This document shows positions 27,445 to 36,356 of a stretch of DNA of 64,000 bases, one piece after another (the first letter of the stretch is position 1; each line of letters opens with the position of its first letter). The position numbers and the translations under genes were made by a program. The notes beneath the pieces are model-generated. The model was not told the DNA's origin and searched no databases. It worked only from the letters and a program-made list of their open reading frames with translations. The DNA comes from Catenovulum sp. 2E275 (lineage in GTDB: Bacteria > Pseudomonadota > Gammaproteobacteria > Enterobacterales > Alteromonadaceae), in contig NZ_JAOPFU010000001.1 in the NCBI RefSeq assembly GCF_025515275.1, positions 124,001 to 188,000 of the forward strand. Direction: 5' to 3'.

Positions 27445-27617
27445 GAATACTACTTGAGTCAACAAGATTAATTGATTATACTCATTTTGCGGTTGGAAAT
27501 AACTTGCTTAGTGGGCTGCCTTACTGTGGTGCACTGGTTATCTTAAACCTTTCCGCCGCCTTCTTTCCTTATAATCCTAGCCGATTTGATAAATAAACTA
27601 TTACCAAAGGTGGTTTT

Positions 27618-28307
27618 TTGTTTTTACTGTATGCCGATGAATCTGGAACCCCAGGTGGTGCAGACCAAGAACATTTTATTCTAGCTGGTGTAACAGTTTT
27701 TGAACGAAAAGCGCACTGGCTATCTCTTGAATTAGACAAAATAGCATCTAGGTTTAACCCTCAAGACCCTAACTCTGTAGAGTTACATGGCGCTCCTATG
27801 TTAGCTGGCCGTAAACTTTGGAGAAAATTTCCGAAAGAAGCTCGTTTGAATGCAATAAAAGATGCATTAAATCTGATTGATGGTAAACATTACAAAATTA
27901 TTGCATCTATAGTCAAAAAGCAGGCGATATCCCCTGAAGATCCCGTTCATTATACTTTTCAACAATTGATTACTAGATTTGATCATTTTTTAACTCGTGA
28001 GCATTTACATTTCAAAAATACTCAAAGAGGATTGGTTTTATTTGATAAAAGCAGTAAAGAAGCACCTATACAAGCATTAGCTACAGAGTTTAAAACAAAT
28101 GGACATGAATGGGGAAATTTAAGAAATATGGCTGAGGTTCCTGTTTTTGTAGACTCAACTGCAACAAGGTTAATTCAGTTAGCTGATTTAGTTGCATATG
28201 CTTTATTTAGAAAGTACGAAAAAAATGATCCTCAATTCTCAGATATTATTGAAAAGAAGTTCGATTACTTTGGTGGTGTACAACATGGATTACACCTTGC
28301 TATATAG
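27618..28307 (+). CDS. DUF3800 domain protein
   Basis: 229 residues starting with TTG at 27618, with AAAGGTGG just upstream. It matches the DUF3800 family: an N-terminal YADESGTPGG block (D7, E8), EFKTNGHEWG, and a C-terminal block RLIQLADLVAYALFRKYE. The fold is predicted to be RNase-H-like with conserved acidic residues, but no activity is established. Members are often scattered near mobile or defence genes. Here it sits alone between the GH3 gene and receptor 2, bounded by a terminator, and has no obvious role in sugar use. It looks like a separate acquisition. Confidence 0.8.
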   Translation: MFLLYADESGTPGGADQEHFILAGVTVFERKAHWLSLELDKIASRFNPQDPNSVELHGAPMLAGRKLWRKFPKEARLNAIKDALNLIDGKHYKIIASIVKKQAISPEDPVHYTFQQLITRFDHFLTREHLHFKNTQRGLVLFDKSSKEAPIQALATEFKTNGHEWGNLRNMAEVPVFVDSTATRLIQLADLVAYALFRKYEKNDPQFSDIIEKKFDYFGGVQHGLHLAI

Positions 28308-28430
28308 CTATAATTATCTTTCCTCCCCTGTTTCATGTAAAAAAAATGCTAATACTTAAATTCCCCACCTATAAATTAAAAAACTTATAAATCAATGCAT
28401 TAATTTTATAAATAGTTCGTTTTAACGATC

Positions 28431-28444
28431 CGAACGTTCTAATT
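28431..28444. promoter_or_regulatory. Putative operator CGAACGTTCTAATT upstream of receptor 2
   Basis: Exact copy of the 14-mer at 24731-24744. It lies 175 bp before the receptor start. The palindromic core is GAACGTTC. Confidence 0.6.
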
Positions 28445-28554
28445 CTAACTTTATTTACAACTAAAACGACATAACTTCAATCGAGACGTAACCTCATCCC
28501 ATGCTTTTCATTTTTGTTAATGATAAGTGTAAAAATATCGAATCATTTATATTT

Positions 28555-28578
28555 AACCGGCTGGGTTTTAAGCCGGTT
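28555..28578 (+). other. Leader hairpin before receptor 2
   Basis: AACCGGCT (28555-28562) pairs with AGCCGGTT (28571-28578) around an 8-nt loop, about 40 nt before the receptor start. Only two T follow, so it is not a convincing terminator; it may stabilise or regulate the leader. Confidence 0.4.
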
Positions 28579-28619
28579 TTAAGTGTAAAATTATTGATTA
28601 ACACGCAAAGGTTAAACAC

Positions 28620-31600
28620 ATGGGTAAAACAAAATTTAAAAAAACTCAGTTGGCAGCACAGGTTTCTCTGTTATTAAGTGCCAGCATGATGTTACCGGCA
28701 ACGGCTGCTGAAAATAATAATGAAGAAGTAGAAGTTATCAATGTAAAAGGGATTCGTGGCAGTATGATCCGCGCAATGGATGTTAAGCGTGACAGCTTTG
28801 GCGTCGTTGATGCGATTTCATCGGAAGATATTGGTAAATTTCCAGATACTAACTTAGCCGAATCACTCCAACGCATTACCGGCATTTCAATTAACCGTTC
28901 AGACGGTGAAGGTGCTCAGGTGACAATTCGCGGTATGGGGCCATCACGAAATTTAGTGTTATTAAATGGTCGTCAAATGCCAACCCCTACCCGCTCATTT
29001 GATTTTTCAGATTTAGCTTCTGAAAGCGTCAGCGCGGTTGAAGTTTACAAAACCAGTAAAGCGTCTATTCCAACTGGTGGTATGGGTGGAACAATCAACA
29101 TTATTACGCCGCGCCCATTAGCTAATCCGGGTTTAAAAGCGTCGTTTGGTGTAAAAGCCGTTAATGATCAGTCCACCAAAAAAGGGGATAAATGGACACC
29201 TGAAATTTCAGGGATTTACAGCAATACTTTTGCCGATGATACATTTGGTGTTGCCATTACCGGCAGTTACCAAAAACGTCATAGTGGTAATTCAAATGCG
29301 TCGGTTGATTCTGGCTGGCATACGTTTATTTCTGGTCAGGATACAGATGAAAACGGCAACCCTTTACCGGGTGCGCTGCCAGATGTTGATCCTCAAGGCG
29401 CAACCTTAAATAAGCCAGCAGAAGGCATTATTTATGGCGTACCCCAAAATTTAGTTTATCAGTTAAATGAAGCTTACCGCACCCGAGTGAATGGTCAGAT
29501 AGTATTAGAATATAAACCAACCGATAATTTAACTGCCCGTTTAGATTTTACGCATTCTTCTAAAACAATTGATCGTGAATTAACCGATATGTCGGCTTGG
29601 TTTTCACGCGATTATAGCTACTCAACTCTGATTTGGTCTGAACCAGATAAAAATGGGGTTGTGTACCCAATGCAATATCAAGATACTGACGCTTATGCGC
29701 AGGCCAAAGTGGGCGAAGTAAAAGGCACAGGTATTAACTCTGGGCGTTCTTATTCGGGCACAAAAAATACGAATAACTCAATTGGCTTAAATTTAAAATA
29801 TCAGGTAAATGATAATTTAAGCATGGAGCTGGATTACCATGATTCAGAAGCCAAACATGAACCAAATAGTCCTTATGGATCTTGGGGTACTCTGGCGCTA
29901 ATCTCACAACAGCGTATTCGCCAGACAACGGATTTTACGCAAGAGTTTCCGGTAATGAATTTTGATTATCCGGATGGTGTTGAAGGTTTTGAACCTGAAG
30001 ATATGCTGGCAGCAGGCAGTAATTTTGGTAACAATTATGAAGCTTCTGATGTAAAACAGGCGCAATTAAAAGGTAAATATGTTTTTGATGATGGCATTGT
30101 TGAAAGCATAGATTTTGGGCTAAATCAGGCCAAAGTCAATAACCATTCTAAATACGCAAGTGCAACCCGTAATAGCTGGGGCGGTGTGGGTGATCCGGCC
30201 GATTTTGATGATAGCTGGTTTAGCAAAGAGTCTTTAGCGGATCAGTTCGATAAAATACCGGGACATTCAGATCCGGACTTAACCCCGCATTATATCGACT
30301 GGGATTTTGAAACTCTGGCTGATTTTATTGCTCAAAACTTTTCAACAGACAATACCACAGAGTGGCCTTGTGGTCCTAAGTTCTGCGGCGGTGATAACTT
30401 TACGACCGATAGAATCACCGAAGAAGAAATGAACTCGGTTTATCTGCAAACTAACTTATTATTTGATATTGGTGATATGCCAGCCAATATTGTTGCGGGT
30501 TTTAGATACGAAGAAACCAAAACCTTTGCCCGCGCGAAAGTACCTGCCTATTCAGGGGTGCGTTGGGCAAGTGAAAACGAAATAGCCTTAATTCCGCAAG
30601 AAGATGAAAATGGTGTCGCTATTTCTACTTATACCGAAGAATCCGGTGATTATAGTAACTTTTTACCGAGTTTCGATTTTGCAGTAGAGCCTGTAGATGA
30701 TGTAAAACTACGTGCCTCATATAGTAAAGCGATTTCTCGCCCAAGCTATGGTGATATGCAAGGCGGTAAAACCTTAGGCACACAAATGACATCAGTTGAA
30801 GGCGGTGGCTCGCGCGGTAATCCGGCCTTATTACCGCTTGAATCAGATAATTATGATTTAGCCGTTGAATGGTATTACGATGATGCCAGCTATGCCGCAT
30901 TTGGTTTTTTCCGTAAAGAGGTAAAAAACTATATAGGCACAGAATCTGTCATAGAAAACGCATTTGGCTTGCGTAACCCAGGAGCTGGCCCAAGAGCGCA
31001 GGCAGCCAGAAACGCCGGCTTAACCTCTAACCAGTTAATTCGCCAGTATATTGCCGATAATTATACCCAAGGAGTCACGGTTGATGAACGAGGCAATATT
31101 ACCATTGTACCGATAACAGAAGGTGAATTGGCCGATCCATTAGCAGATTTTAGAATATCGGTTCCAACCAATAGTGATCAACAAGCAAGTTTATATGGTT
31201 ACGAAATGGCGATTCAGCATGTGTTTAGCGATACCGGATTCGGGATTACTGCAAATGCAACAATAGCAAAAGGCGATGTTGATTTTGATAACTCGATTTT
31301 AACGCCACAGTTTGCCATTGAAGGGTTTGGCGATTCTGCAAATTTAATCGGTTTTTATGAAAACGATAAAATGTCGCTCCGTATCGCCTACAACTGGCGG
31401 GATACTTTTTTAACTTCGACCAATGCAAACGGTCGTAATAACCCAAGATATACCGAAGCTTATGGACAGGTTGATGTTAACTTTAGTTATGATGTATCTG
31501 AAAACTTACAGGTATTTTTAGAAGGGATAAATATTACCGACGAATATACCCGTGAGCATGGTCGCCACGAACGTATGTTACTCAACTTACGTCAAATGGC

Positions 31601-31637
31601 ACCCAGATATAATATAGGGGCAAGATATACCTTTTAA
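28620..31637 (+). CDS. TonB-dependent outer-membrane receptor 2 (Xanthomonas/Caulobacter type)
   Basis: 1005 residues. Signal peptide to about residue 29 (PATAA), a TonB-box-like EVEVINVKG, a plug domain (DAISSEDIGKFPDTNLAESLQRITGISINRSDGEG, TIRGMGPSRNLVLLNGRQMP) and a long barrel ending NIGARYTF. It shares the plug signature with receptor 1 but differs in the loops. AAAGG lies 7 nt before the ATG. It should import an oligosaccharide handled by this locus. The upstream palindrome matches that of GH3 and the MFS transporter, not that of receptor 1, suggesting a different ligand. A halogenase-like gene follows, as after receptor 1. Confidence 0.93.
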   Translation: MGKTKFKKTQLAAQVSLLLSASMMLPATAAENNNEEVEVINVKGIRGSMIRAMDVKRDSFGVVDAISSEDIGKFPDTNLAESLQRITGISINRSDGEGAQVTIRGMGPSRNLVLLNGRQMPTPTRSFDFSDLASESVSAVEVYKTSKASIPTGGMGGTINIITPRPLANPGLKASFGVKAVNDQSTKKGDKWTPEISGIYSNTFADDTFGVAITGSYQKRHSGNSNASVDSGWHTFISGQDTDENGNPLPGALPDVDPQGATLNKPAEGIIYGVPQNLVYQLNEAYRTRVNGQIVLEYKPTDNLTARLDFTHSSKTIDRELTDMSAWFSRDYSYSTLIWSEPDKNGVVYPMQYQDTDAYAQAKVGEVKGTGINSGRSYSGTKNTNNSIGLNLKYQVNDNLSMELDYHDSEAKHEPNSPYGSWGTLALISQQRIRQTTDFTQEFPVMNFDYPDGVEGFEPEDMLAAGSNFGNNYEASDVKQAQLKGKYVFDDGIVESIDFGLNQAKVNNHSKYASATRNSWGGVGDPADFDDSWFSKESLADQFDKIPGHSDPDLTPHYIDWDFETLADFIAQNFSTDNTTEWPCGPKFCGGDNFTTDRITEEEMNSVYLQTNLLFDIGDMPANIVAGFRYEETKTFARAKVPAYSGVRWASENEIALIPQEDENGVAISTYTEESGDYSNFLPSFDFAVEPVDDVKLRASYSKAISRPSYGDMQGGKTLGTQMTSVEGGGSRGNPALLPLESDNYDLAVEWYYDDASYAAFGFFRKEVKNYIGTESVIENAFGLRNPGAGPRAQAARNAGLTSNQLIRQYIADNYTQGVTVDERGNITIVPITEGELADPLADFRISVPTNSDQQASLYGYEMAIQHVFSDTGFGITANATIAKGDVDFDNSILTPQFAIEGFGDSANLIGFYENDKMSLRIAYNWRDTFLTSTNANGRNNPRYTEAYGQVDVNFSYDVSENLQVFLEGINITDEYTREHGRHERMLLNLRQMAPRYNIGARYTF

Positions 31638-31659
31638 TATCGAGTAATAAAGCTTAAAT

Positions 31660-31686
31660 AGAGGGCAAATAAGCCCTCTCGCTTTT
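31660..31686 (+). terminator. Rho-independent terminator of receptor 2
   Basis: AGAGGGC (31660-31666), loop AAATAA, GCCCTCT (31673-31679), then CGCTTTT. Confidence 0.75.
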
Positions 31687-31715
31687 GCCCCATTTAACCG
31701 CTTGAGATAAGCCTT

Positions 31716-31763
31716 TGTAGGTCGGGCTTTAGCCTGTTAAAACTAAATAAATGCCGATCTACA
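31716..31763. repeat. REP-like palindromic element
   Basis: TGTAGGTCGGGCTTTAGCC (31716-31734) and CCGATCTACA (31754-31763) form an imperfect inverted repeat. The TGTAGGTCGGGCTTTAGCC wording is typical of small dispersed repeats in proteobacterial intergenic regions. It lies between receptor 2 and the halogenase gene. Confidence 0.5.
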
Positions 31764-31841
31764 TAAATTAAAAATCGGTAAATAATGCTGAACTATAAAG
31801 ATACGTAACGCTATTCAATTAACAAACAATGCAGGCCATTT

Positions 31842-33344
31842 ATGCAGCAAAATAATCATCCAAATACAAATGAAAAACTGAAAAATATTGTGATTGCTGG
31901 CGGTGGCACCGCAGGTTGGATGACAGCGGCGGCTTTTGGTAAATTATTTGGTAATAGCTTAAATATCAAGCTGATAGAGTCAGAACAGATCGGCACAGTT
32001 GGTGTAGGTGAAGCCACCATCCCGACTCTAATTTATTACCACAGGCTGCTCGGCTTAGATGAAAGAGAAGTGATGGCTGCGACCCAAGCCACTTTCAAAT
32101 TGGGTATTCAGTTTGAAAACTGGCGAGCTATTAATAAAGATTATTTTCATGCTTTTGGCCGTACCGGACAAGATTGCTGGGCATGCGGATTTCAGCACTT
32201 TTGGTTAAAAGGCCAGCGCCAAGGTATTACGCATTCATTCGCCGATTATAATTTAGAGCTACAAGCCGCACTTAATAACAAGTTTGCCCATTTACCGGAT
32301 AATAGTTTAGGTTATGCATTTCACTTAGATGCAACTTTATACGCCAAATATTTACGCCAATTTGCCGAACAACATGGGGTAAAACGCATTGAGGGCAAAA
32401 TAGATAAGATACATCAACATCCGCAAACGGGTTATATTGAAAGCCTGACGTTAGATAATCAACTTACCCTAAATGGCGATTTATTTATTGACTGCACAGG
32501 GATGCGTGCATTGTTAATTGAACAAACACTTAATACCGGATTTGAAGATTGGTCACACTGGCTACCCGCCGACAGCGCTTTAGCGGTTCAAACCCAATTA
32601 ACCGGACAAGCAAAACCTTACACCCGCTCTATTGCCCACTCATTTGGCTGGCAATGGAACATTCCGCTTCAGCACAGAGCCGGAAACGGGTTAGTTTACA
32701 GCAGCAAGTTTGTTGATGACGGCACAGCAGAGCAAACTTTAAAACAAAATTTGCATGGCGAACAACTCACCGATATTCGCAAAATTAATTTTAAAACCGG
32801 CAAACGCCGCCAGCAATGGCATAAAAACTGCGTTGCCATTGGGTTATCCAGCGGATTTTTAGAGCCACTTGAATCCACCAGCATTCATTTAATTTCGGCG
32901 AGTATTATTCGCTTAATGCAAATGCTGCCACTCAATGGGATTGAAACCCGCAATATTCACGAATTTAATAAACAAGCCGAACTTGAACTAATTGGCATTC
33001 GAGATTTTATTATTTTGCATTATAAAGTAACCGATCGCCGTGACAGTCCATTTTGGCGGCACTGCGCCAATATGCCAATACCAGATACACTCAACGATAA
33101 AATACAACTCTTTAAAGAAAGCGGCCGGGTTTTACGTGAACGAGACGAGTTATTTGAAGATTCATGGCAACAGGTTATGCTGGGTCAGGGTCTAACACCC
33201 CAACATTATCATCCGATTGCAGATAACATGACAGAAACTGAACTCAATCAATTTTTAACCAATATACGCCATAATATTCAAAAAACAGTTAGCCGCATGC
33301 CGGAGCACAAAACCTATATTGAGCGTTATTGCCAGTCTCAGTAG
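31842..33344 (+). CDS. Flavin-dependent tryptophan-halogenase-like protein 2
   Basis: 500 residues. N-terminal FAD motif IVIAGGGTAGWMTAAAFG, halogenase hallmark FGWQWNIPLQHR (WxWxIP), catalytic-Lys block ATFKLGIQFENW and Glu block FLEPLESTSIH are all intact. It shares the same overall plan as the protein at 13804 but differs clearly in the middle (GRTGQDCWACGFQHFW). It stands downstream of receptor 2 and 27 bp upstream of an SGNH hydrolase gene, with which it is probably co-transcribed. True substrate unknown. Its position beside a TonB receptor argues for a role in saccharide use or in modifying something imported, not in tryptophan-derived antibiotics. Confidence 0.85.
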   Translation: MQQNNHPNTNEKLKNIVIAGGGTAGWMTAAAFGKLFGNSLNIKLIESEQIGTVGVGEATIPTLIYYHRLLGLDEREVMAATQATFKLGIQFENWRAINKDYFHAFGRTGQDCWACGFQHFWLKGQRQGITHSFADYNLELQAALNNKFAHLPDNSLGYAFHLDATLYAKYLRQFAEQHGVKRIEGKIDKIHQHPQTGYIESLTLDNQLTLNGDLFIDCTGMRALLIEQTLNTGFEDWSHWLPADSALAVQTQLTGQAKPYTRSIAHSFGWQWNIPLQHRAGNGLVYSSKFVDDGTAEQTLKQNLHGEQLTDIRKINFKTGKRRQQWHKNCVAIGLSSGFLEPLESTSIHLISASIIRLMQMLPLNGIETRNIHEFNKQAELELIGIRDFIILHYKVTDRRDSPFWRHCANMPIPDTLNDKIQLFKESGRVLRERDELFEDSWQQVMLGQGLTPQHYHPIADNMTETELNQFLTNIRHNIQKTVSRMPEHKTYIERYCQSQ

Positions 33345-33371
33345 CCAATGCATTAAAGGAAATTTGTATCA

Positions 33372-34106
33372 ATGAAACTGATTCAATTATTAATATTTAC
33401 TCTACTATTAAGCTGGCAAACCATAACCCTTGCCGGACAAAACAAACAAGTTTTATTTATTGGTAACAGTTATACCTTTACTTACGATGTACCCGGTTTA
33501 ACCGCCAAACTGGCTCAATATAATGGTGATAAGTTGATATTTGACAGCAGTTTGTTGGGAGGTTATCAACTTTCACAACATTTAGAGTATCAAGTCACGT
33601 TGCAAAAAGTGGCTAAACAACAATGGGATCATATTGTTTTACAAGAGTTTAGCACTAAAGCATTTAATAATTATCTAGGTTTTGAACAGTCAGTTATCTT
33701 GTTCGATTCTTTGTTTAAGCAGCATAACGCCGTAAAGCCAGAACAAGTCATTTTATATATGACATGGGGGCGGCAAAATACCCAGTTACACCCCAAGTAC
33801 CCATACAATTTACATCAGCAAGCCACGATTGATGCTTATAATAAAGTTGCCAAAAAGCTTAATATGCAGGTTGCACCTGTCGGTTTAGCTTGGCGAGCTG
33901 TACGGGAAGACGGTGATAAAATTAATTTATATGATGCTGATGGTACACATCAAAGTTTTGCCGGTGGTTATTTAGCCGCCTGTGTATTTTACGCCACTAT
34001 ATTTAATAAAAGTCCGGTTGGCATTGCATTTTATGGCGAATTAGATAAAAAACAGGCGCTTTATTTACAACAACAAGCTTGGCTGGCAGTTCAATCACAG
34101 TCTTAA
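33372..34106 (+). CDS. Secreted SGNH/GDSL-fold hydrolase, DUF4886-like
   Basis: 244 residues with a signal peptide (1-21, ending ITLA-GQ). SGNH blocks are visible: block I VLFIGNSYTF (Ser nucleophile), a Gly block LLGGYQ, and block V YDADGTHQSFAGGYLAA with the Asp-x-x-His pair. The order fits DUF4886-type hydrolases, which are related to carbohydrate esterases. It may deacetylate or otherwise de-esterify an oligosaccharide of this locus, for instance acetylated mannan, but no activity is proven for the family. AAAGGA precedes the ATG; it follows halogenase 2 by 27 bp. Confidence 0.75.
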   Translation: MKLIQLLIFTLLLSWQTITLAGQNKQVLFIGNSYTFTYDVPGLTAKLAQYNGDKLIFDSSLLGGYQLSQHLEYQVTLQKVAKQQWDHIVLQEFSTKAFNNYLGFEQSVILFDSLFKQHNAVKPEQVILYMTWGRQNTQLHPKYPYNLHQQATIDAYNKVAKKLNMQVAPVGLAWRAVREDGDKINLYDADGTHQSFAGGYLAACVFYATIFNKSPVGIAFYGELDKKQALYLQQQAWLAVQSQS

Positions 34107-34144
34107 TCTGAACTATATTTTAAAAATACATCAATAAAAACTAT

Positions 34145-34173
34145 TTGACAGGTGAAAACTAAACTACTACATT
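34145..34173 (+). promoter_or_regulatory. Sigma70 promoter of the BlaI/M56 operon
   Basis: A perfect TTGACA (34145-34150), a 17-bp spacer and TACATT (34168-34173). The BlaI-type palindrome starts at the next base, so the repressor would bind across the start site. Confidence 0.75.
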
Positions 34174-34193
34174 AAAACTACATTTGTAGTTTT
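34174..34193. promoter_or_regulatory. BlaI/MecI-type operator
   Basis: AAAACTACA-TT-TGTAGTTTT, a perfect 9-bp inverted repeat with 2 bp between. It closely resembles the known BlaI/MecI operator core TACA-N2-TGTA. A further half-like ACTACTACA lies just upstream at 34163-34171. It sits 20 bp before the repressor gene, implying autoregulation. Confidence 0.85.
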
Positions 34194-34213
34194 TAAGGGT
34201 ATGGAATAATTAT

Positions 34214-34585
34214 ATGAAGCTAAGTGAATTTGAATTAGACGTAATGCAACTCTTATGGCAGCACGAGCCATGTACCGCTGTAACAGTTCATCAACTATTG
34301 TCTGAAAAACGCAATTTAGCTTACACCACAGTTAAAACTATAATTGATCGATTGGAAAAAAAATCAGCCATTGAACGCTGTGGTCAACAAGGCAGATCAA
34401 TTGTTTACCGCACCTGTGTTGCACAAAAAACCTTATCAGAACAAGCCGCTCCTAATTTTATTCAGCGCTTTTTCCGCGGAAACTCTCGCCATTTAATCGC
34501 TCATTTTATTGAAGAAGAAGAGTTAAATGAAGCGGATATCGAGTATTTACAAACTTTACTCAAAAACAAAAAAACCAACAAATAG
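34214..34585 (+). CDS. BlaI/MecI/CopY-family transcriptional repressor
   Basis: 123 residues, the usual family length. The winged-helix N-terminus is clear (LSEFELDVMQLLWQHEPCTAVTVHQLL...LAYTTVKTIIDRLEKKSAIER) with a C-terminal dimerisation helix pair. It should bind the palindrome at 34174 and repress itself and the M56 peptidase 19 bp downstream. In Staphylococcus the pair controls beta-lactamase; no beta-lactamase or PBP gene is near here, so the regulon must be different or distant. Confidence 0.93.
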   Translation: MKLSEFELDVMQLLWQHEPCTAVTVHQLLSEKRNLAYTTVKTIIDRLEKKSAIERCGQQGRSIVYRTCVAQKTLSEQAAPNFIQRFFRGNSRHLIAHFIEEEELNEADIEYLQTLLKNKKTNK

Positions 34586-34604
34586 TAGGTAGAGGATACA
34601 AATT

Positions 34605-36209
34605 ATGATGGATTATTTTGTTACCGCGGGTCTCATCAGTTTAAGTTTATTATTAACAACCACTTTGCTTAAAAATGCACCGGCACGCCTTAATTTTTAT
34701 TTGTTAATATTCGCGCTAGTGAGCTGGTGTATCCCATGGCAACAATTGCCTTTTGTCCAACAGGCCAGTGAATCGAATTTTTTAGCACTTAACCTAGATG
34801 ATTTTATTAGTGTTGAAACGACTTCAACTCAAACAACTGAAGTTATCAGCCCTATTTCACAAACAAACTCGTCAGAGCAAACGACTTGGAATCTAAGTTC
34901 GATAGATTTTAGCTTAGCGGATGCTTTCACTCTGACCTTATTAATCGGACTGGTTTTATTTATATTTAGGGCGATGACATATATGAAAATCATTCGTCAT
35001 TTTTACCTAAATTCAACTGAGTCCAAGCGCTATAAATCCATTACTGGCGATTACTTAGTACGAATTACTGAATTAAATACCCCAGCGCTAGCAACGGGTT
35101 TATTTATCCCTGTGATCTGGATCGATAAAAATATGCAGCAACGTAGTGAAATTAACTCAGTAATACAACATGAGGTAAATCACCTAAAACAAGCGGATAC
35201 AGTGTGGATTTGGTTAATTTGTTTAATTGAAAGCCTATTTTGGTGGAATCCGCTTTGTTTATACCTTGCTAAAAAATCCAAACAACAGCTTGAATTAAGC
35301 TGTGATGAAAAATGTTTTACTCAATTAAAACAGCGCTACCAAGAAGACTTGGCTAGCCTATTGTTAAATAAAGTATCGCAGAGCACTCAACATAGTTTCG
35401 CTGTCCCAATGCTAAATATTAAACAATCAAATAACTTTAATATGCAACGCATTAAGTTGTTAAATCAGGAGAAAACAATGAAAGCGAAGTATATTGGTAT
35501 TGCTCTAATTGGTATTTTGTTTTGTGGTTATACCGCGGCAAGTGTCGGTAATAAAAGCACGACACTAAGTCTAACGGCTCAGTCTGAACAAACAACTCAA
35601 ATCGGTTATCAAGCTCAACTTGAGCAATTGGTAGATTTGTCGAAAAATGCAAGAAGCGAAGATACTGCCAAACTAAAATTAATTTATCAAAACATTTTGG
35701 CTTGGCAAAATAACCGTGCCAAGTTAACCGGTTTTGAAGAAACCCGAATTAAAGTATACGCCTTTACTATGGTTAATAACCTGTTGCAGCGACTTGAGCA
35801 ACATAATGAAATTTTAACCACTTATTATAACTGGTATAAGGATGATGCTAACCCACCTGCTTTTTTATATAACCATATAGCAAGCGCCTATCTAAATTTA
35901 GGCCAGCCGCAACAGGCGCTTGAGGCGTTAACTAAGTTGCAGGCCGAAGTTAAAGAGAATTTCCAACCCGGCAGCAAACTATCATTAGCATTGACCTATG
36001 CTAAGTTGAAAAACAATGTTGAAGCTTTGGCTGTGCTTAATGGTATTAATCCATCAGATATTAAAAATCTAGACCAATACAAATACTTAATTTACAAGGA
36101 ATTAGACGATAGCGAAAATATGGCGCTGATGGAAAAGAATGATCCTAGTTTGTCTAAAGTTAAGATGCCTAAAATGATCTCTAGCTCACCAGTTTATAAG
36201 CTAATATAG
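34605..36209 (+). CDS. M56 (BlaR1-type) membrane metallopeptidase with TPR-like C-terminal domain
   Basis: 534 residues. N-terminal membrane helices (about 5-22, 30-48 and 108-125) flank the cytoplasmic zinc peptidase with HExxH at 189-193 (VIQHEVNHL) and a further ligand candidate in LELSCDE (about 230-235). A last membrane helix is at about 294-312. BlaR1 then has a penicillin-binding sensor; here the C-terminal 220 residues lack SxxK/SxN/KTG motifs and look like helical TPR-type repeats (NHIASAYLNLGQPQQALEALTKL). It would cleave the repressor after an unknown envelope signal. Co-transcribed with the repressor. Confidence 0.88.
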   Translation: MMDYFVTAGLISLSLLLTTTLLKNAPARLNFYLLIFALVSWCIPWQQLPFVQQASESNFLALNLDDFISVETTSTQTTEVISPISQTNSSEQTTWNLSSIDFSLADAFTLTLLIGLVLFIFRAMTYMKIIRHFYLNSTESKRYKSITGDYLVRITELNTPALATGLFIPVIWIDKNMQQRSEINSVIQHEVNHLKQADTVWIWLICLIESLFWWNPLCLYLAKKSKQQLELSCDEKCFTQLKQRYQEDLASLLLNKVSQSTQHSFAVPMLNIKQSNNFNMQRIKLLNQEKTMKAKYIGIALIGILFCGYTAASVGNKSTTLSLTAQSEQTTQIGYQAQLEQLVDLSKNARSEDTAKLKLIYQNILAWQNNRAKLTGFEETRIKVYAFTMVNNLLQRLEQHNEILTTYYNWYKDDANPPAFLYNHIASAYLNLGQPQQALEALTKLQAEVKENFQPGSKLSLALTYAKLKNNVEALAVLNGINPSDIKNLDQYKYLIYKELDDSENMALMEKNDPSLSKVKMPKMISSSPVYKLI

Positions 36210-36225
36210 TATTTTAAAACTTCAC

Positions 36226-36276
36226 AAATGCCGGTTAGCTTAGGGTTCAGCCTAATAGTTCCGGCATTTGCTTTTT
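36226..36276 (+). terminator. Rho-independent terminator of the BlaI/M56 operon
   Basis: AAATGCCGG (36226-36234) pairs with CCGGCATTT (36261-36269); an inner TAGG/CCTA pair extends the structure; a run of T follows at 36272-36276. Confidence 0.8.
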
Positions 36277-36356
36277 ATATCTAGCTGGTTTTTAAAGTGA
36301 TAGCCAATTATTTAATAGTCTTGAATAAAACAGAATTTATGTGAGTCACTATTAGC

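Larger units (their letters stand above)
28308..28619. other. Control region upstream of TonB-dependent receptor 2
   Basis: About 310 bp. It contains the CGAACGTTCTAATT site (28431) and a leader hairpin (28555-28578), listed separately. The words AAGTGTAAAA recur at 28525 and 28581. No gene is seen. Confidence 0.5.

Noticed and set aside
34214-36209. BlaI/BlaR1 pair as a beta-lactam resistance determinant
   Set aside because: The M56 protein has no penicillin-binding sensor and no beta-lactamase or PBP gene is present.
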